A stretch of 64,000 nt of DNA from Bosea sp. AS-1 (GCF_002220095.1 NZ_CP022372.1:2762501-2826500), one strand, 5' to 3'; positions 16,623-25,715 are shown, numbered from the stretch's first letter. Notes: generated by a model not told the origin, from the letters alone. Made by a program: numbers and translations.

Positions 16623-17596
16623 GCCATCTCTCCCGTCAGCTTCACCCGCGGGTCGAGCGCGGCGTAGAGGATGTCGACGAGGAAATTCACGGTGACGAAG
16701 AGCAGCGTCGCCAGCAGGACGTAGGCGACGACCACCGGCCGGTCGAGCTGATAGACCGAGTCGATCAGCAGTTTGCCCATGCCCGGCCAGGCGAAGACCG
16801 TCTCGGTGATGGTCGAGAAGGCGACGAGGCTGCCGAATTCAATCCCGACGACGGTGACGACCGGAATCAGGATGTTGCGCAGCACGTGCCGGCCGACGAT
16901 GCGCCGCGGCCGCACGCCCTTGGCGCGGGCATATTTGACGTAGTCCTGCGTCATGGTCTCGGTGGTGCCGGCGGCGACGAGGCGGATCATCAGCGCGATC
17001 TGGGGTATGGCGAGGTTGATCGCCGGCAGGGCGAGATGGACGAGCCCGTCCCAGGTCAGGAGGCTGATCGGGACGCCCAGCACGGACACCGTCTCGCCGC
17101 GGCCTGCCGTCGGCAGCCAGCCGAGGACCACGGCAAAGAGCAGGATCAGCATCATGCCCTTCCAGAAGCTCGGCAGCGAGAAGCCCAGCAGCGTGGCGCC
17201 CATGATGAAGCGCGACGGGCGGCTTTCCGGGTCGAGTCCGGCATAGAGCCCAAGCGGCACGCCGGTGACGATGGCAAGCGTCATCGAAAGCAGGACCAGC
17301 TCGAAGGTCGCCGGCAGGCGCTGCAGGATCAGCTCGATCGCCGGGATGCCATGCACGAAGGAGCGGCCGAGGTCGCCCTGCAGCGCGTTGCCCATGAAGA
17401 CGAAATATTGCTGCCAGATCGGCAGGTCGAGGCCGAGGCGTTTGATCAAGGCCAGACGCTCGGCCGCGCTGACCTGTGGCGAGACCAGGAGCTCGATGGG
17501 GTCGCCGATGCCGTAGACGGCGAAGAACACCACGACCGAGACCGCGAGCAGCACGAGCACGCTCTGGATCAGCCGTTGCAGGACATAAGCGGCCAT
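16619..17596 (-). CDS. Dipeptide/oligopeptide-type ABC transporter permease (DppB-like)
   Basis: A 325-residue permease of the DppB/OppB family. It has an N-terminal helix (LIQSVLVLLAVSVVVFFAVY), the LGLDLPIWQQYFVFMGNALQGDLGRS block, and the EAA loop around YVKYARAKGVRPRRIVGRHVLRN. It ends in FVTVNFLVDILYAALDPRV, a family hallmark. It is the first permease gene after a hairpin that separates it from the binding-protein gene. Confidence 0.95.
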   Translation of the reverse strand: MAAYVLQRLIQSVLVLLAVSVVVFFAVYGIGDPIELLVSPQVSAAERLALIKRLGLDLPIWQQYFVFMGNALQGDLGRSFVHGIPAIELILQRLPATFELVLLSMTLAIVTGVPLGLYAGLDPESRPSRFIMGATLLGFSLPSFWKGMMLILLFAVVLGWLPTAGRGETVSVLGVPISLLTWDGLVHLALPAINLAIPQIALMIRLVAAGTTETMTQDYVKYARAKGVRPRRIVGRHVLRNILIPVVTVVGIEFGSLVAFSTITETVFAWPGMGKLLIDSVYQLDRPVVVAYVLLATLLFVTVNFLVDILYAALDPRVKLTGEMA

Positions 17597-17629
17597 AGGC
17601 TGGGACCGGCTCCGTTACGCATTCGGCAC

Positions 17630-17652
17630 GGGCCGCCCTTGGTGGGCGGCCC
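17630..17652 (-). promoter_or_regulatory. Intercistronic stem-loop between binding-protein and permease genes
   Basis: A perfect 9-bp GC stem (GGGCCGCCC, 5-nt loop TTGGT, GGGCGGCCC) lies in the 92-bp gap between the binding-protein stop and dppB start, without a T tract. Such stems usually protect the upstream mRNA, giving more binding protein than permease. Confidence 0.55.
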
Positions 17653-17688
17653 GGCAGTTCAGGGATTTCGACGGCCTGTGCGGTCGGC

Positions 17689-19302
17689 CTACTTGGCCTT
17701 CGGCTTCACAGACATGGCCAGCATGTACTGGTCGGCGCGGCCCTTGACGTCGAGGTCGGACTTGAAGGCCCAGATGCCGCTTTCGAAGTGGAGCGGGATG
17801 AAGGCGTAGTCGGCGAGGACGATCTTTCCGGCCTGCTGCAGCAGCTCCGAGCGCTTGTTGTCGTCGAGCGTCGTGACGGCCTCGCGGATCAGCTTGTCGA
17901 ACTGGTCGTTCTTGTAGCCGCCATAATTCGAACCGCCGAGCGTCTTGGCCTCGTTGGGGGTCGGCGGCCACTGGCGCAGGAAGGAGGCCGCCTCGCCGGT
18001 GCCGGAGCCCCAGCCGCCGATCGCGACCGAGAATTCCTTCTTGGCGCGGCGGGGGAAATAGATCGCGCGCGTCATCGCATCGACATCGGCCTTGATGCCG
18101 ACCTGCGTCAGATACTGCGCGACGGCCTGGGTGATCTGGCTGTCGTTGATATAGCGATCGTTGGTGGTCGACAGCGTGAGCTGGAAGCCCTTGGCGTAGC
18201 CGGCCTCGGCCAGCAGCTTCTTCGCCTGCGCAGGGTCATAGGCCAGCTTTTCCGGATTCGGCTGCGTGCCGAACATGCCGGTCGGCAGGTACTGGTAGGC
18301 GGGCTCGGCCGCGCCGTCCATGATGCGCTTGACGATGGCGTCGCGGTCGATGGCGAGCGACATCGCCTTGCGCACGCGGACATCCTTCAGCGGGTTCTTG
18401 CCGTCGTCCGACTTGACGAAGGGGCTTTGGTCGCGGGCGACGTCGAGCTGGAAATAGACCACGCGGGTCGAGGGCGCGATGACATAGCCGAAGCGCTTGT
18501 CGCCCTTGATGCGGCCGAGATCGCGTGCCGCCGGGTTCTCGATCACGTCGTAGTCGCCGGCGAGCAGGCCGGCGAGGCGCGGGCCGGCATTGGTCACCGG
18601 CAGCAGGCGGACGGTCTCCCAGGGTTCTGCCTTGCCCCAGTAGGTCGGATTGCGCTCGAGTTCGATGGCCGAGCCGCGCACGTAGGATTTCAGCTTGTAG
18701 GGGCCGGTGCCGATGGTCAGCGTGCCGTCGTTGAAGCCGTTGACCGTCGGCCAGGGGCCGGTGACGCCGCAGTTCTTGGCGATGTCGTAGGAGATCGGGC
18801 CGTGCTCGACGATGGAGGCCGAAAGGATGCCGAGGCCCGACATCAGGTTCGGCAGCAGCGGCTCGGGCTCCTTCGTGTTGATCACCAGCGTATGCGCATC
18901 GGGCGCTTCGACCGAGGCGAAGTTGCCGGTGACGTCGGCGAAGGAATCCGTAATCTTGGTCTCGTTCTTCAGCGTGCGGCAGAAGGTGAAGACCACGTCC
19001 TCGGCGGTGAAGGGCTTGCCGTTCGAGAACTTCACGCCGTCGCGCAGCTTGAAGGTCCAGCGGTTCTTGCCGTCGTTCTCCCAGGAGGTCGCGAGGCCCG
19101 GATGCAGCTTCTGCTGCTCGTCCTGGCGCACCAGCGAGTCGAAGATGTGCTGCGCCAGCGCGTTGTTCGGGGTGAGGTCGTGGTAATGCGGATCGACGGC
19201 CGTCGGCTCGGAGGCCAGCGCGATACGCAAGGTCTGCGCCGAGGCTGCGGTAGCAGACAGGCTGAGCGCGGCCAGGGCCGCGGCGAACAGGGGTTGACGC
19301 AT
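17689..19302 (-). CDS. Dipeptide/oligopeptide-type ABC transporter substrate-binding protein (family 5)
   Basis: A 537-residue periplasmic binding protein with a Sec signal peptide (MRQPLFAAALAALSLSATAASAQ). The family 5 pattern follows: ALASEPTAVDPHYHDLTPNNALAQHIFDSLVRQD, LRDGVKFSNGKPFTAEDVVFTF, TGPYKLKSYVRGSAIELERNPTYWG, VRKAMSLAIDRDAIV. The frame is open upstream far beyond, but the ATG at 19302 has GGGAG about 11 bp ahead and starts the signal peptide. Family 5 members carry peptides but also opines, nickel or sugars, so the ligand is not fixed. It is the first gene of a six-gene operon ending with the hydrolase. Confidence 0.93.
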   Translation of the reverse strand: MRQPLFAAALAALSLSATAASAQTLRIALASEPTAVDPHYHDLTPNNALAQHIFDSLVRQDEQQKLHPGLATSWENDGKNRWTFKLRDGVKFSNGKPFTAEDVVFTFCRTLKNETKITDSFADVTGNFASVEAPDAHTLVINTKEPEPLLPNLMSGLGILSASIVEHGPISYDIAKNCGVTGPWPTVNGFNDGTLTIGTGPYKLKSYVRGSAIELERNPTYWGKAEPWETVRLLPVTNAGPRLAGLLAGDYDVIENPAARDLGRIKGDKRFGYVIAPSTRVVYFQLDVARDQSPFVKSDDGKNPLKDVRVRKAMSLAIDRDAIVKRIMDGAAEPAYQYLPTGMFGTQPNPEKLAYDPAQAKKLLAEAGYAKGFQLTLSTTNDRYINDSQITQAVAQYLTQVGIKADVDAMTRAIYFPRRAKKEFSVAIGGWGSGTGEAASFLRQWPPTPNEAKTLGGSNYGGYKNDQFDKLIREAVTTLDDNKRSELLQQAGKIVLADYAFIPLHFESGIWAFKSDLDVKGRADQYMLAMSVKPKAK

Positions 19303-19394
19303 GATGATATCCGCTCCCGCTTGTCGTTTTGACAGGTTTATTTTCGTCGGGTAGCAAACATGAAAATTTTTGAACGTCAACCGGTCGGAGGCAC

Positions 19395-20267
19395 ATGTCC
19401 CAAGGCTTGAAGCCGTCGACGGATCTCTCGAACCGCATCGCGCAGATCTACCCCTCCCTGAGCAACGGTCACCGTCGTGCGGCCGATTTCGTGCTGCAGC
19501 ATCCGCTCGATGTCGCGACCATGACCATCGAGGGGTTGGCAGAGGGGAGCGGCACCTCCAACGCGACGGTGACGCGCTTCGTCCGCGCGCTCGGCTACGG
19601 CGGTTATGGCGAATTCCGCAGCGCCCTGTCGGCAGCGCTGAAATTCGCGCATGATCCGGTCGACAACTTCGCGGGGGCCCGCGCCGAAGCCGGATCGATC
19701 TTCGCGACCTTTGACGCGGCGCTGGCCGACCAGGCCACCAATCTCCAGGCCGCGCGCGACGGGTTGACCGAAGCAGCTGTGACGCAGGCCGTCGCACTGC
19801 TGCTCAAGGCGCCGCGCGTCTTCATCGCCGCCTCGGGAGCGAGCCACTATGTCGCATCCTTCCTCGAGGATGGGCTCGCTCTCTATCTCGATGCCGACGT
19901 GGTCTTCGCCTCGTCGCGGACCGGGCCTGAGCGCGCGATCCGGCACATGATGTCGGCGCGCGAGGACGACCTGGTCGTGGCGATCTCGGTCTTCCGCTAT
20001 TCCCGTTCGACGCTCGACCTCGCGAGCTTCGCCAAGAAGCGCGGGGCGGCGTTGCTGGTCCTGACCGACAGCCCGACCTCGCCGTTGGCGCCGCTGGCCG
20101 ATGTCACACTCTTCGCCCCGGCGCGCAGTCGCCTGCTGCCGAACTCGCCGACCGCGGTCTTCGCCTTGGCGGATGCCCTGATCGCAGCCGTCGCGCGCGA
20201 GCGGCCGGATGCGGTCGAAGCCCTGAAGGAGCTGAGCGAGAGCCTGCTCTGGACGTTCCATCGCTAG
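19395..20267 (+). CDS. RpiR/MurR family transcriptional regulator
   Basis: A 290-residue regulator. The N-terminal RpiR helix-turn-helix (about 10-85) has IEGLAEGSGTSNATVTRFVRALGYGGYGEFRSAL. A C-terminal SIS domain (about 130-260) has VFIAASGASHYVASFLEDGLALYLDADV and DLVVAISVFRYSRSTLDLASFAKKRG, which normally binds a phosphorylated sugar or amino sugar. It is divergent from the Dpp-type operon with only 92 bp between the two starts, so it very probably controls that operon and itself. Confidence 0.9.
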   Translation: MSQGLKPSTDLSNRIAQIYPSLSNGHRRAADFVLQHPLDVATMTIEGLAEGSGTSNATVTRFVRALGYGGYGEFRSALSAALKFAHDPVDNFAGARAEAGSIFATFDAALADQATNLQAARDGLTEAAVTQAVALLLKAPRVFIAASGASHYVASFLEDGLALYLDADVVFASSRTGPERAIRHMMSAREDDLVVAISVFRYSRSTLDLASFAKKRGAALLVLTDSPTSPLAPLADVTLFAPARSRLLPNSPTAVFALADALIAAVARERPDAVEALKELSESLLWTFHR

Positions 20268-20278
20268 ATGGAGTGCGT

Positions 20279-20304
20279 CCGCCTGAACCTGCTTTCTCAG
20301 GCGG
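20279..20304. terminator. Hairpin between convergent rpiR-type and siderophore genes
   Basis: CCGCCTGA (20279-20286) pairs with TCAGGCGG (20297-20304) around a 10-nt loop. The right arm includes the stop codon of the siderophore-interacting protein. No T tract. Confidence 0.4.
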
Positions 20305-21394
20305 CCTTGGCGGCTGCCTTCTTCTCAGCCATGTGCTGTTCCTCGGCCATGCCGTCGCGCCAGTAGCTGACGATCAGGTGCCGGTCGAAGTCGCGACGCA
20401 GCCGTTCCCGGGCGCCGGCACGGATTCGCAGGAACGCGGCATGCTCCATTGCCGCCCAGAGATAGGTGTCAGGCCCATCCGCCGGCCAATCGAGCGTTTC
20501 GAAGGCTTCCGCCAGCCGGGATGGCGCACCCTTCGGGCGATGCAGCCAGCGCAGCGTCAGGCCGGCCGGCGTCACGAGCGCCTGTTCTTCCGCGCTGCCG
20601 TCGACCTCGATGATGGCGAGGCCCGTGGCATCCGTTGGCAGCGCCGCCAGCATTCGCCCGACTGCCGGCAGGCCGGTCGCATCGGCGAGGAAGACGTAGC
20701 GTCCGGCGCTCCTGAGCCCGCGCCCGCCCGGGCCCGCCATGCCGATCCGGTCGCCGGGTTGCGCCCGGTTGGCGAAGGCCGAGCCCGGCCCGGCATCGTC
20801 ATGCAGCACGAAGTCGATGGCCACGGTTCCGGCGGCGGCGTCGATGCTGCGGATCGTGTATTTGCGGATCGCCGGGCGCTTCTCGGCGGGCGGCACGATC
20901 GGTAGTCCGTCCTCGCCGAGCATCGGCCAGATCGGTTCTACGGGCTCGGCCGGCGGAAAGAACAGCCGGACATGCAGCGCTTCAAGCGTGTCGTAGCGGC
21001 CGAGATCCTCGCCGCTGAAATGGATGCGGCGCATATGAGGCGTCAGCGTCTCGACCGCCGTGACGGCGAGGATGCGAAAATCGGGCAGGAGCGAGGAGCC
21101 GGCACCGTCGCCTTCCCAGCGGATCTGGATCTGCGCTCCAGCCGGGGCGAACTCGACGACATGGCTCGCGATGGCGAAGCGCATCGCGCGCAGGGCGGCA
21201 AGCTCGGACGCCTCGACCCTGACGCCAAGCTCCACCGCGTCGTAGGTGAGCGTCGCCGCGGCGCCGTCGAGCGCGATGCGGGCCTCGCCGGGGCCGGTTT
21301 CGACGCTGGCCTCGTGCTCGACCATATGCGCGCATAGCGGCGCCACCACCGCGGCGGGATCGGGCAGGGCTATCCGGGCGCGGGTCACGAACAT
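20297..21394 (-). CDS. Siderophore-interacting flavoprotein (DUF2218 + SIP domains)
   Basis: A 365-residue protein. The N-terminal 90 residues match the DUF2218 type (ARIALPDPAAVVAPLCAHMVEHEASVE). The middle is a ferredoxin-reductase-like FAD domain (TPHMRRIHFSGEDLGRYDTLEALHVRLFFP, RKYTIRSID, HDDAGPGSAFANRAQPGDRIGMAGP). The end is the SIP NAD(P)H domain (DATGLPAVGRMLAALP, LWAAMEHAAFLRIRAGARE). It releases iron from imported ferric siderophores by reduction in the cytosol. The frame is open upstream, but the ATG at 21394 has GGAGAG ahead and starts the DUF2218 domain. It ends in a lysine/alanine-rich tail. Confidence 0.9.
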   Translation of the reverse strand: MFVTRARIALPDPAAVVAPLCAHMVEHEASVETGPGEARIALDGAAATLTYDAVELGVRVEASELAALRAMRFAIASHVVEFAPAGAQIQIRWEGDGAGSSLLPDFRILAVTAVETLTPHMRRIHFSGEDLGRYDTLEALHVRLFFPPAEPVEPIWPMLGEDGLPIVPPAEKRPAIRKYTIRSIDAAAGTVAIDFVLHDDAGPGSAFANRAQPGDRIGMAGPGGRGLRSAGRYVFLADATGLPAVGRMLAALPTDATGLAIIEVDGSAEEQALVTPAGLTLRWLHRPKGAPSRLAEAFETLDWPADGPDTYLWAAMEHAAFLRIRAGARERLRRDFDRHLIVSYWRDGMAEEQHMAEKKAAAKAA

Positions 21395-21423
21395 CGGTCT
21401 CTCCGTCGGGAGGTGAAGCGCGC

Positions 21424-22533
21424 TCAAGGCTCGATCCAGAGCGTGCCGTCGAGCGGGATCGCCGAGAAGGCGGCGGCCTCGGCCATGGTCGCAGTCGGGT
21501 CGATCTCGGCGAAACGCTCGGGATGCAGCCATTTGGCCAGCCGCTCGATCGCGACGACATGCAGCGGCGTATCGTTGAAAAGGTGCCACAGCCCGAAGGC
21601 TCGCTTCTCCTTGACTGCCTCGAGCGTGGCGATGCCGGGTTTGGCGAGCAGGCGCCGGAAGCTCTCTTCCGCCGTCGCGCGACCGACGCCGAGGCCGAGC
21701 ACCAGCCCGCCTTGCGGCGCCATATGCGTGCCTCCGGTCGCGACATAGACCTGTGGATCGGAGACGATGAGCTGTTCGAGGCTGATTTGGCCGGTTGCAC
21801 CCGGCAACAGGGCCTTGGCGATGTTGCGACCGCCCGCGGCGGTAATGAAATCGTCGAGCGTGCCGCGCCCGGGCGACATGCAGCATTCGGCCCCGCCGGC
21901 ATGGGCATGGATGAAGACGCTGGGCGTGGCAGCGCCCTGCATCCGTTCGGCAACCCTGCGCATCCGGCCTTCGTAGAAGGACAGAAACCGCTCCGCCTGT
22001 TCGTCTCGGCCGGTCAGGCGCCCGAGCAGCCTCAAGCTCGGCAGCGTGTCCTTCAGCGGGTCGAGGAAGAAGTCGATCACCGCGACCGGGATGCCTGCAG
22101 CTTCAAAGCGCTCGACAAGGTCACCCGGACCGGTCCGGGTTCCCGCGAGCGACCGGCTCAATATCATCAGGTCGGGCGCGAGCGTGATCGCCTGCTCGAA
22201 GGAGAACCCGCCCGCCGTCGCTCCGTCCCCGACGAAGGGCACGGTCTCGATGGCCGGGAAACGCTTCTGGTAGCGCGCGAAGGTGTCGGGGCTCTGGCGG
22301 CGATAGTCGCTGCCCCAGCCGGCGAGGATGCTGACCGGATCCGGATGGATCAGCCCCAGCGCATTGATCTGCCGGCCCTGGCCGAGGACGATGCGTTTCG
22401 CCGGAGCGGGAAGCGTCACCTTTCGGCCGAGCACGTCGGTCGCGCTGATGCCCTGCGCCTGCGCCGGGCGGATCAGGGCCGGCGCGGCGAGGGCGCCGAG
22501 CATCATGGAGCGGCGGGAGAGCAGGGCGCTCAT
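21424..22533 (-). CDS. Iron-siderophore ABC transporter substrate-binding protein
   Basis: A 369-residue protein of the FhuD/BtuF-like periplasmic binding family. The N-terminus has a Tat-like twin arginine (SRRSMMLGALAAPALIRPAQA). VLGRKVTLPAPAKRIVLGQGRQINAL then matches the N-terminal lobe, and the C-terminal lobe carries ATLEAVKEKRAFGLWHLFNDTPLHVVAIERLAKWLHPE. The ATG at 22533 overlaps the stop of the esterase gene (ATGA). No permease or ATPase gene accompanies it in the window. Confidence 0.87.
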   Translation of the reverse strand: MSALLSRRSMMLGALAAPALIRPAQAQGISATDVLGRKVTLPAPAKRIVLGQGRQINALGLIHPDPVSILAGWGSDYRRQSPDTFARYQKRFPAIETVPFVGDGATAGGFSFEQAITLAPDLMILSRSLAGTRTGPGDLVERFEAAGIPVAVIDFFLDPLKDTLPSLRLLGRLTGRDEQAERFLSFYEGRMRRVAERMQGAATPSVFIHAHAGGAECCMSPGRGTLDDFITAAGGRNIAKALLPGATGQISLEQLIVSDPQVYVATGGTHMAPQGGLVLGLGVGRATAEESFRRLLAKPGIATLEAVKEKRAFGLWHLFNDTPLHVVAIERLAKWLHPERFAEIDPTATMAEAAAFSAIPLDGTLWIEP

Positions 22534-23387
22534 GCCGCCCTCCGGCCACTGAGGCTGGGCGCCGTCAGCGCGAAGCCCACCGCTCGCGACAGCATCGCCG
22601 GGATCACCGAGACATGGTTCTCGCCCGGCCATTCGACGAAGGCGCATTCCACGCGGCCGCTGGCGGAGAGACGGGCAGCCATTTCTGCGGCGTTATCGCG
22701 CATGCGCGCCATCGTCCGGCGTTCGCGGCGGCGTGGATCGTCCTGCGCCGAGGCTTCCTGTTCCGCCCCGCCCACCGTGATCAGCAGGCGGCCGGCGAAG
22801 CCCGATCCAGCGCGAAAACGCTCTTCCGTCGCCAGGATCGCCTCTTCGTTCCACCAGATCGACGGGCTGCCGGCGACATGGCTGGCGAACAGGCCTGGAC
22901 GGGTGAACAAGGCATGCAGCGAAAACAGCCCGCCATAGGAATGGCCGACGAGCGCGCGTCGAGCCGGGTCGAGCGGCGCGAGGCGCGCGACCGCCGGCAG
23001 GATCTCGTCCACCATGGCGGCGAGGAAGCGGTCCGCACCGCCCGCGACAGGCAGCAGATCGCGCTGCCGGCGCTCGGCGTTGAAGGGAGCCTCGCCCGGA
23101 TAGCCGATGCCGACGACCACAGCGTCGTCCACGCCGGTTACCTCGGACCGGATGGACTGCAGGCGCGCTGCCGTCACGGTCGTGGCGAACAGGGCCTGTC
23201 CGTCGACCAGCACGAGCGCCGGGTAGCCGGCCGCAGGCGGCGGCGTTTCCGGCCAGGCGACGGCGATGCGGTAGGGCGAGCCGTCCGCCGTGGTGAGATC
23301 GAACGTTCCCGACCGCGCCAGCGTGAAAGGCGCGAGCACGGCTTCGGTGGAAGAAGGGGCGTGCGACTGCACCAGCGCTCTCACCAT
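22530..23387 (-). CDS. Esterase-family hydrolase, likely siderophore esterase (IroE/BesA-like)
   Basis: A 285-residue alpha/beta hydrolase of the esterase D/Fes-IroE group. The nucleophile is S150 in VGHSYGGLFSLHAL, an acidic residue follows in the VGGAEQEAS region, and the histidine lies near the end in WPGENHVSVIP. Flanked by a TonB receptor and a siderophore binding protein, it probably cleaves ester bonds of the imported siderophore. The start at 23387 overlaps the receptor stop by 7 bp and is preferred over an upstream ATG deep inside the receptor gene. No signal peptide is evident. Confidence 0.82.
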   Translation of the reverse strand: MVRALVQSHAPSSTEAVLAPFTLARSGTFDLTTADGSPYRIAVAWPETPPPAAGYPALVLVDGQALFATTVTAARLQSIRSEVTGVDDAVVVGIGYPGEAPFNAERRQRDLLPVAGGADRFLAAMVDEILPAVARLAPLDPARRALVGHSYGGLFSLHALFTRPGLFASHVAGSPSIWWNEEAILATEERFRAGSGFAGRLLITVGGAEQEASAQDDPRRRERRTMARMRDNAAEMAARLSASGRVECAFVEWPGENHVSVIPAMLSRAVGFALTAPSLSGRRAA

Positions 23388-25567
23388 CTGTAGGACACGG
23401 TCGCGAGTACGGTCCGGCGCAGGCCGAAGGAGCACTGCGTGGTGCCGTAGCAGCCGGAGATGTATTCCTTGTCGAACAGGTTCTGCGCATTCACCTGCAG
23501 CTTCCAGCCCTTGAGCGAAGGGTTGGCGACGCCGAAGTCATAGCTGATCGCGGCATCGACCAGCGTGTAATCGTCCGTCCAGAAGGTGTTGCCCGGATCG
23601 CCGGCGCCCTTGCCGACATAGCGCACGCCCGCACCGAGGCCGAGCCCGGCGAAGAGCCCGGTGCGGAAGGTGTAATGGGCCCAGAGCGACGCCATGTTAC
23701 GCGGCACCACGGGCGGCCGCTTGCCGAGGTCGACACCGTTGCTCTTCGTCACTTCGGCGTCGGTATAAGTGTACGCTGCGACGAGCTCGAGATCGTCGAA
23801 CAGGCGGGCGCGGGCTTCTAGCTCCAGGCCGCGGGCACGCACCTCGCCGGTCTGGATCTGGAAGGTCGGGTGCGCGAGGTCGGTGGTCAGCACATTGCTC
23901 TGGGTGAGCTGGTAGAGCGAGCCCTGCAACATGATGTTGCTGCCCGGCGGCTCGTATTTCAGGCCGACTTCGTATTGCTCGCCTTCGGTCGGCTTGAAGG
24001 GCGTGCCGCCGAAGGCGGTGCCGGATTGCGGCTCGAAGGAGGTCGAGTAGCTGGCATAGGGGGCCAGGCCGTTGTCGAAATTGTACATCAGGGCGACGCG
24101 GCCGGTCCGGGCATCGTCGTCCTGCTTGGTCAGCACGCCGGTGCTGACGGCGCGGGTGCGCGCCAGGGCGCGGTCGTAGCGCCCGCCGACCAGCAGCGAG
24201 AGCCGGTCGTATTTGATCTGGTCCTGGATATAGACGCCGTATTGCTGCGTCGTCTGGTTGGTGCCCGCCAGCGCCGGCAGGGCGAAGGGCGTGCGGCCAT
24301 AGATCGGATTGGTGAAGTCGAGGCTCTGCACCGTGCCGCCGGCGCCCGTCCAGGCGCTGCCATCCGTCCAGTAGCCGTCGACGCCGAGCAGCACCTTGTG
24401 CGTCAGCGGACCGGTGCGGAAATCGGCCTGGAGCTGGTTGTCGATGCCCGCGGTGCGCGCCTTTTCGTTCGACATGGTGGCGCGGCGCGTCAGCGTCTTC
24501 TGATCCGCGGCGATGCCACCGACGGCGACCGTGCGGAAGCGCGATTCGAGGTCGGAGTAGCGGAAATTCTGGCGGAAGCTGAAGACGTCGTTGAAGCGAT
24601 GCTCGAAGCTGTAGCCGATATTGAGCTGGTTGCGACTGTAGCCCTCGAAATTGGGCTCACCGGGGAAGAACTTGCTGTTGATCCGGCCCGCCTTGCTGGG
24701 CAGCACGGTGCCGACCGCTGGAAGGAAGCCGTAGAAACCGGTTTCGGGATCACGCTGGAACGAGGTCAACAGCGTGAAGCTCGTCGCGCCGTTCGGCCGG
24801 TAGGTCAGCGACGGCGCGATGAAGATGCGCTCATCCTTGGTGTAGTCGACTTGCGTATCGGCGGTGCGTCCGAGGCCGACCACGCGGTAGAGCCAGGTCT
24901 TGGCCGGGTCGATCGGGCCGCCGACATCGAAGGCCATCTCGGCCCGCTGATTGGTGCCGTAGCGGAGCTGCACTTCGCCGTGGCGCTCGTCCAGGGGGCG
25001 TTTCGAGACGAGGTTGACGAGGCCGCCGGGCTTCACCTGCCCGAAGACGACGGAGGAGGGGCCGCGCAGCACCTCGACGCGCTCCAGCCCCCAGGGCTCG
25101 TAGCTAGGCACCAGGAAGTTGACGCCGCGCTGGTAGCGCAGCCCGTCGAGGTTGTTGACGAAGCCCGCGCCGCTGCCAGCCCCACCGAAGCCGCGGATGA
25201 AGACGCTGTCATAGCGGCCGCCGGAGGAGAGCCGGGTCTCGCCGAGGACGCCGGCGCTGTAGCGCAGGGCCTGGCTGACCGTGGTCGCGCCCTGGTCGTC
25301 CATCTGGCTGCGGGGGATGACGGTGATGGATTGTGGCGTCTCGATCAGCGGCGTGTCGGTCTTCGTCGCGGTGTCGCTGCGGCGCGCGACATAGCCGTCG
25401 ACCGGGCCGGAAGCGTGCTCGCCCTGGACTTCGATGGTGTCGAGATTGACCGTGCCGCCCTGCTGCTGTTGCTGCGCCCTGGCCCCGCTCGCCACCGCCA
25501 CCGCGGACAGCGCGACGCCGAACATCAGCGCCGTACGACCGCAGACCAGAACACCCGCCATGACCAA
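23381..25567 (-). CDS. TonB-dependent siderophore receptor
   Basis: A 728-residue outer-membrane receptor. A signal peptide (1-31, ending in ASGARAQ) is followed by a TonB-box region (LDTIEVQG). The plug domain has TPQSITVIPRSQMDDQGATTVSQAL, RGFGG and ERVEVLRGPSSVVFGQVKPGGLVNLVSKRP. A 22-strand barrel follows, ending with aromatic TVSYRW. The PGGLVNLVSKRP block marks the siderophore subclass (FhuA/FpvA-like). It is the first gene of the four-gene iron operon. A hairpin at 25588-25605 and a dyad at 25677-25699 lie upstream. Confidence 0.94.
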   Translation of the reverse strand: MVMAGVLVCGRTALMFGVALSAVAVASGARAQQQQQGGTVNLDTIEVQGEHASGPVDGYVARRSDTATKTDTPLIETPQSITVIPRSQMDDQGATTVSQALRYSAGVLGETRLSSGGRYDSVFIRGFGGAGSGAGFVNNLDGLRYQRGVNFLVPSYEPWGLERVEVLRGPSSVVFGQVKPGGLVNLVSKRPLDERHGEVQLRYGTNQRAEMAFDVGGPIDPAKTWLYRVVGLGRTADTQVDYTKDERIFIAPSLTYRPNGATSFTLLTSFQRDPETGFYGFLPAVGTVLPSKAGRINSKFFPGEPNFEGYSRNQLNIGYSFEHRFNDVFSFRQNFRYSDLESRFRTVAVGGIAADQKTLTRRATMSNEKARTAGIDNQLQADFRTGPLTHKVLLGVDGYWTDGSAWTGAGGTVQSLDFTNPIYGRTPFALPALAGTNQTTQQYGVYIQDQIKYDRLSLLVGGRYDRALARTRAVSTGVLTKQDDDARTGRVALMYNFDNGLAPYASYSTSFEPQSGTAFGGTPFKPTEGEQYEVGLKYEPPGSNIMLQGSLYQLTQSNVLTTDLAHPTFQIQTGEVRARGLELEARARLFDDLELVAAYTYTDAEVTKSNGVDLGKRPPVVPRNMASLWAHYTFRTGLFAGLGLGAGVRYVGKGAGDPGNTFWTDDYTLVDAAISYDFGVANPSLKGWKLQVNAQNLFDKEYISGCYGTTQCSFGLRRTVLATVSYRW

Positions 25568-25676
25568 ACCCTTGCCCGCCGCCCCATCGCGGCCTGTCGG
25601 CCGCGTTTGTTCAGGAACCGGCGCCGGCTCGCAATGCGTTCGGCTTTCGCTGGCGGCAGTATTTCTTTCGCAGCAG

Positions 25677-25699
25677 TTTCGAATGGCTCGAATGCGAAA
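25677..25699. promoter_or_regulatory. Possible iron-regulator operator upstream of the TonB receptor
   Basis: An inverted pair TTTCG (25677-25681) and CGAAA (25695-25699) encloses two direct copies of TCGAATG (25679-25685, 25688-25694). It lies about 110 bp ahead of the receptor ATG in the only gap before the operon. It does not match the Fur, Irr or RirA consensus well, so the regulator is unknown. Confidence 0.3.
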
Positions 25700-25715
25700 C
25701 GTTGGCGGAACAGAA

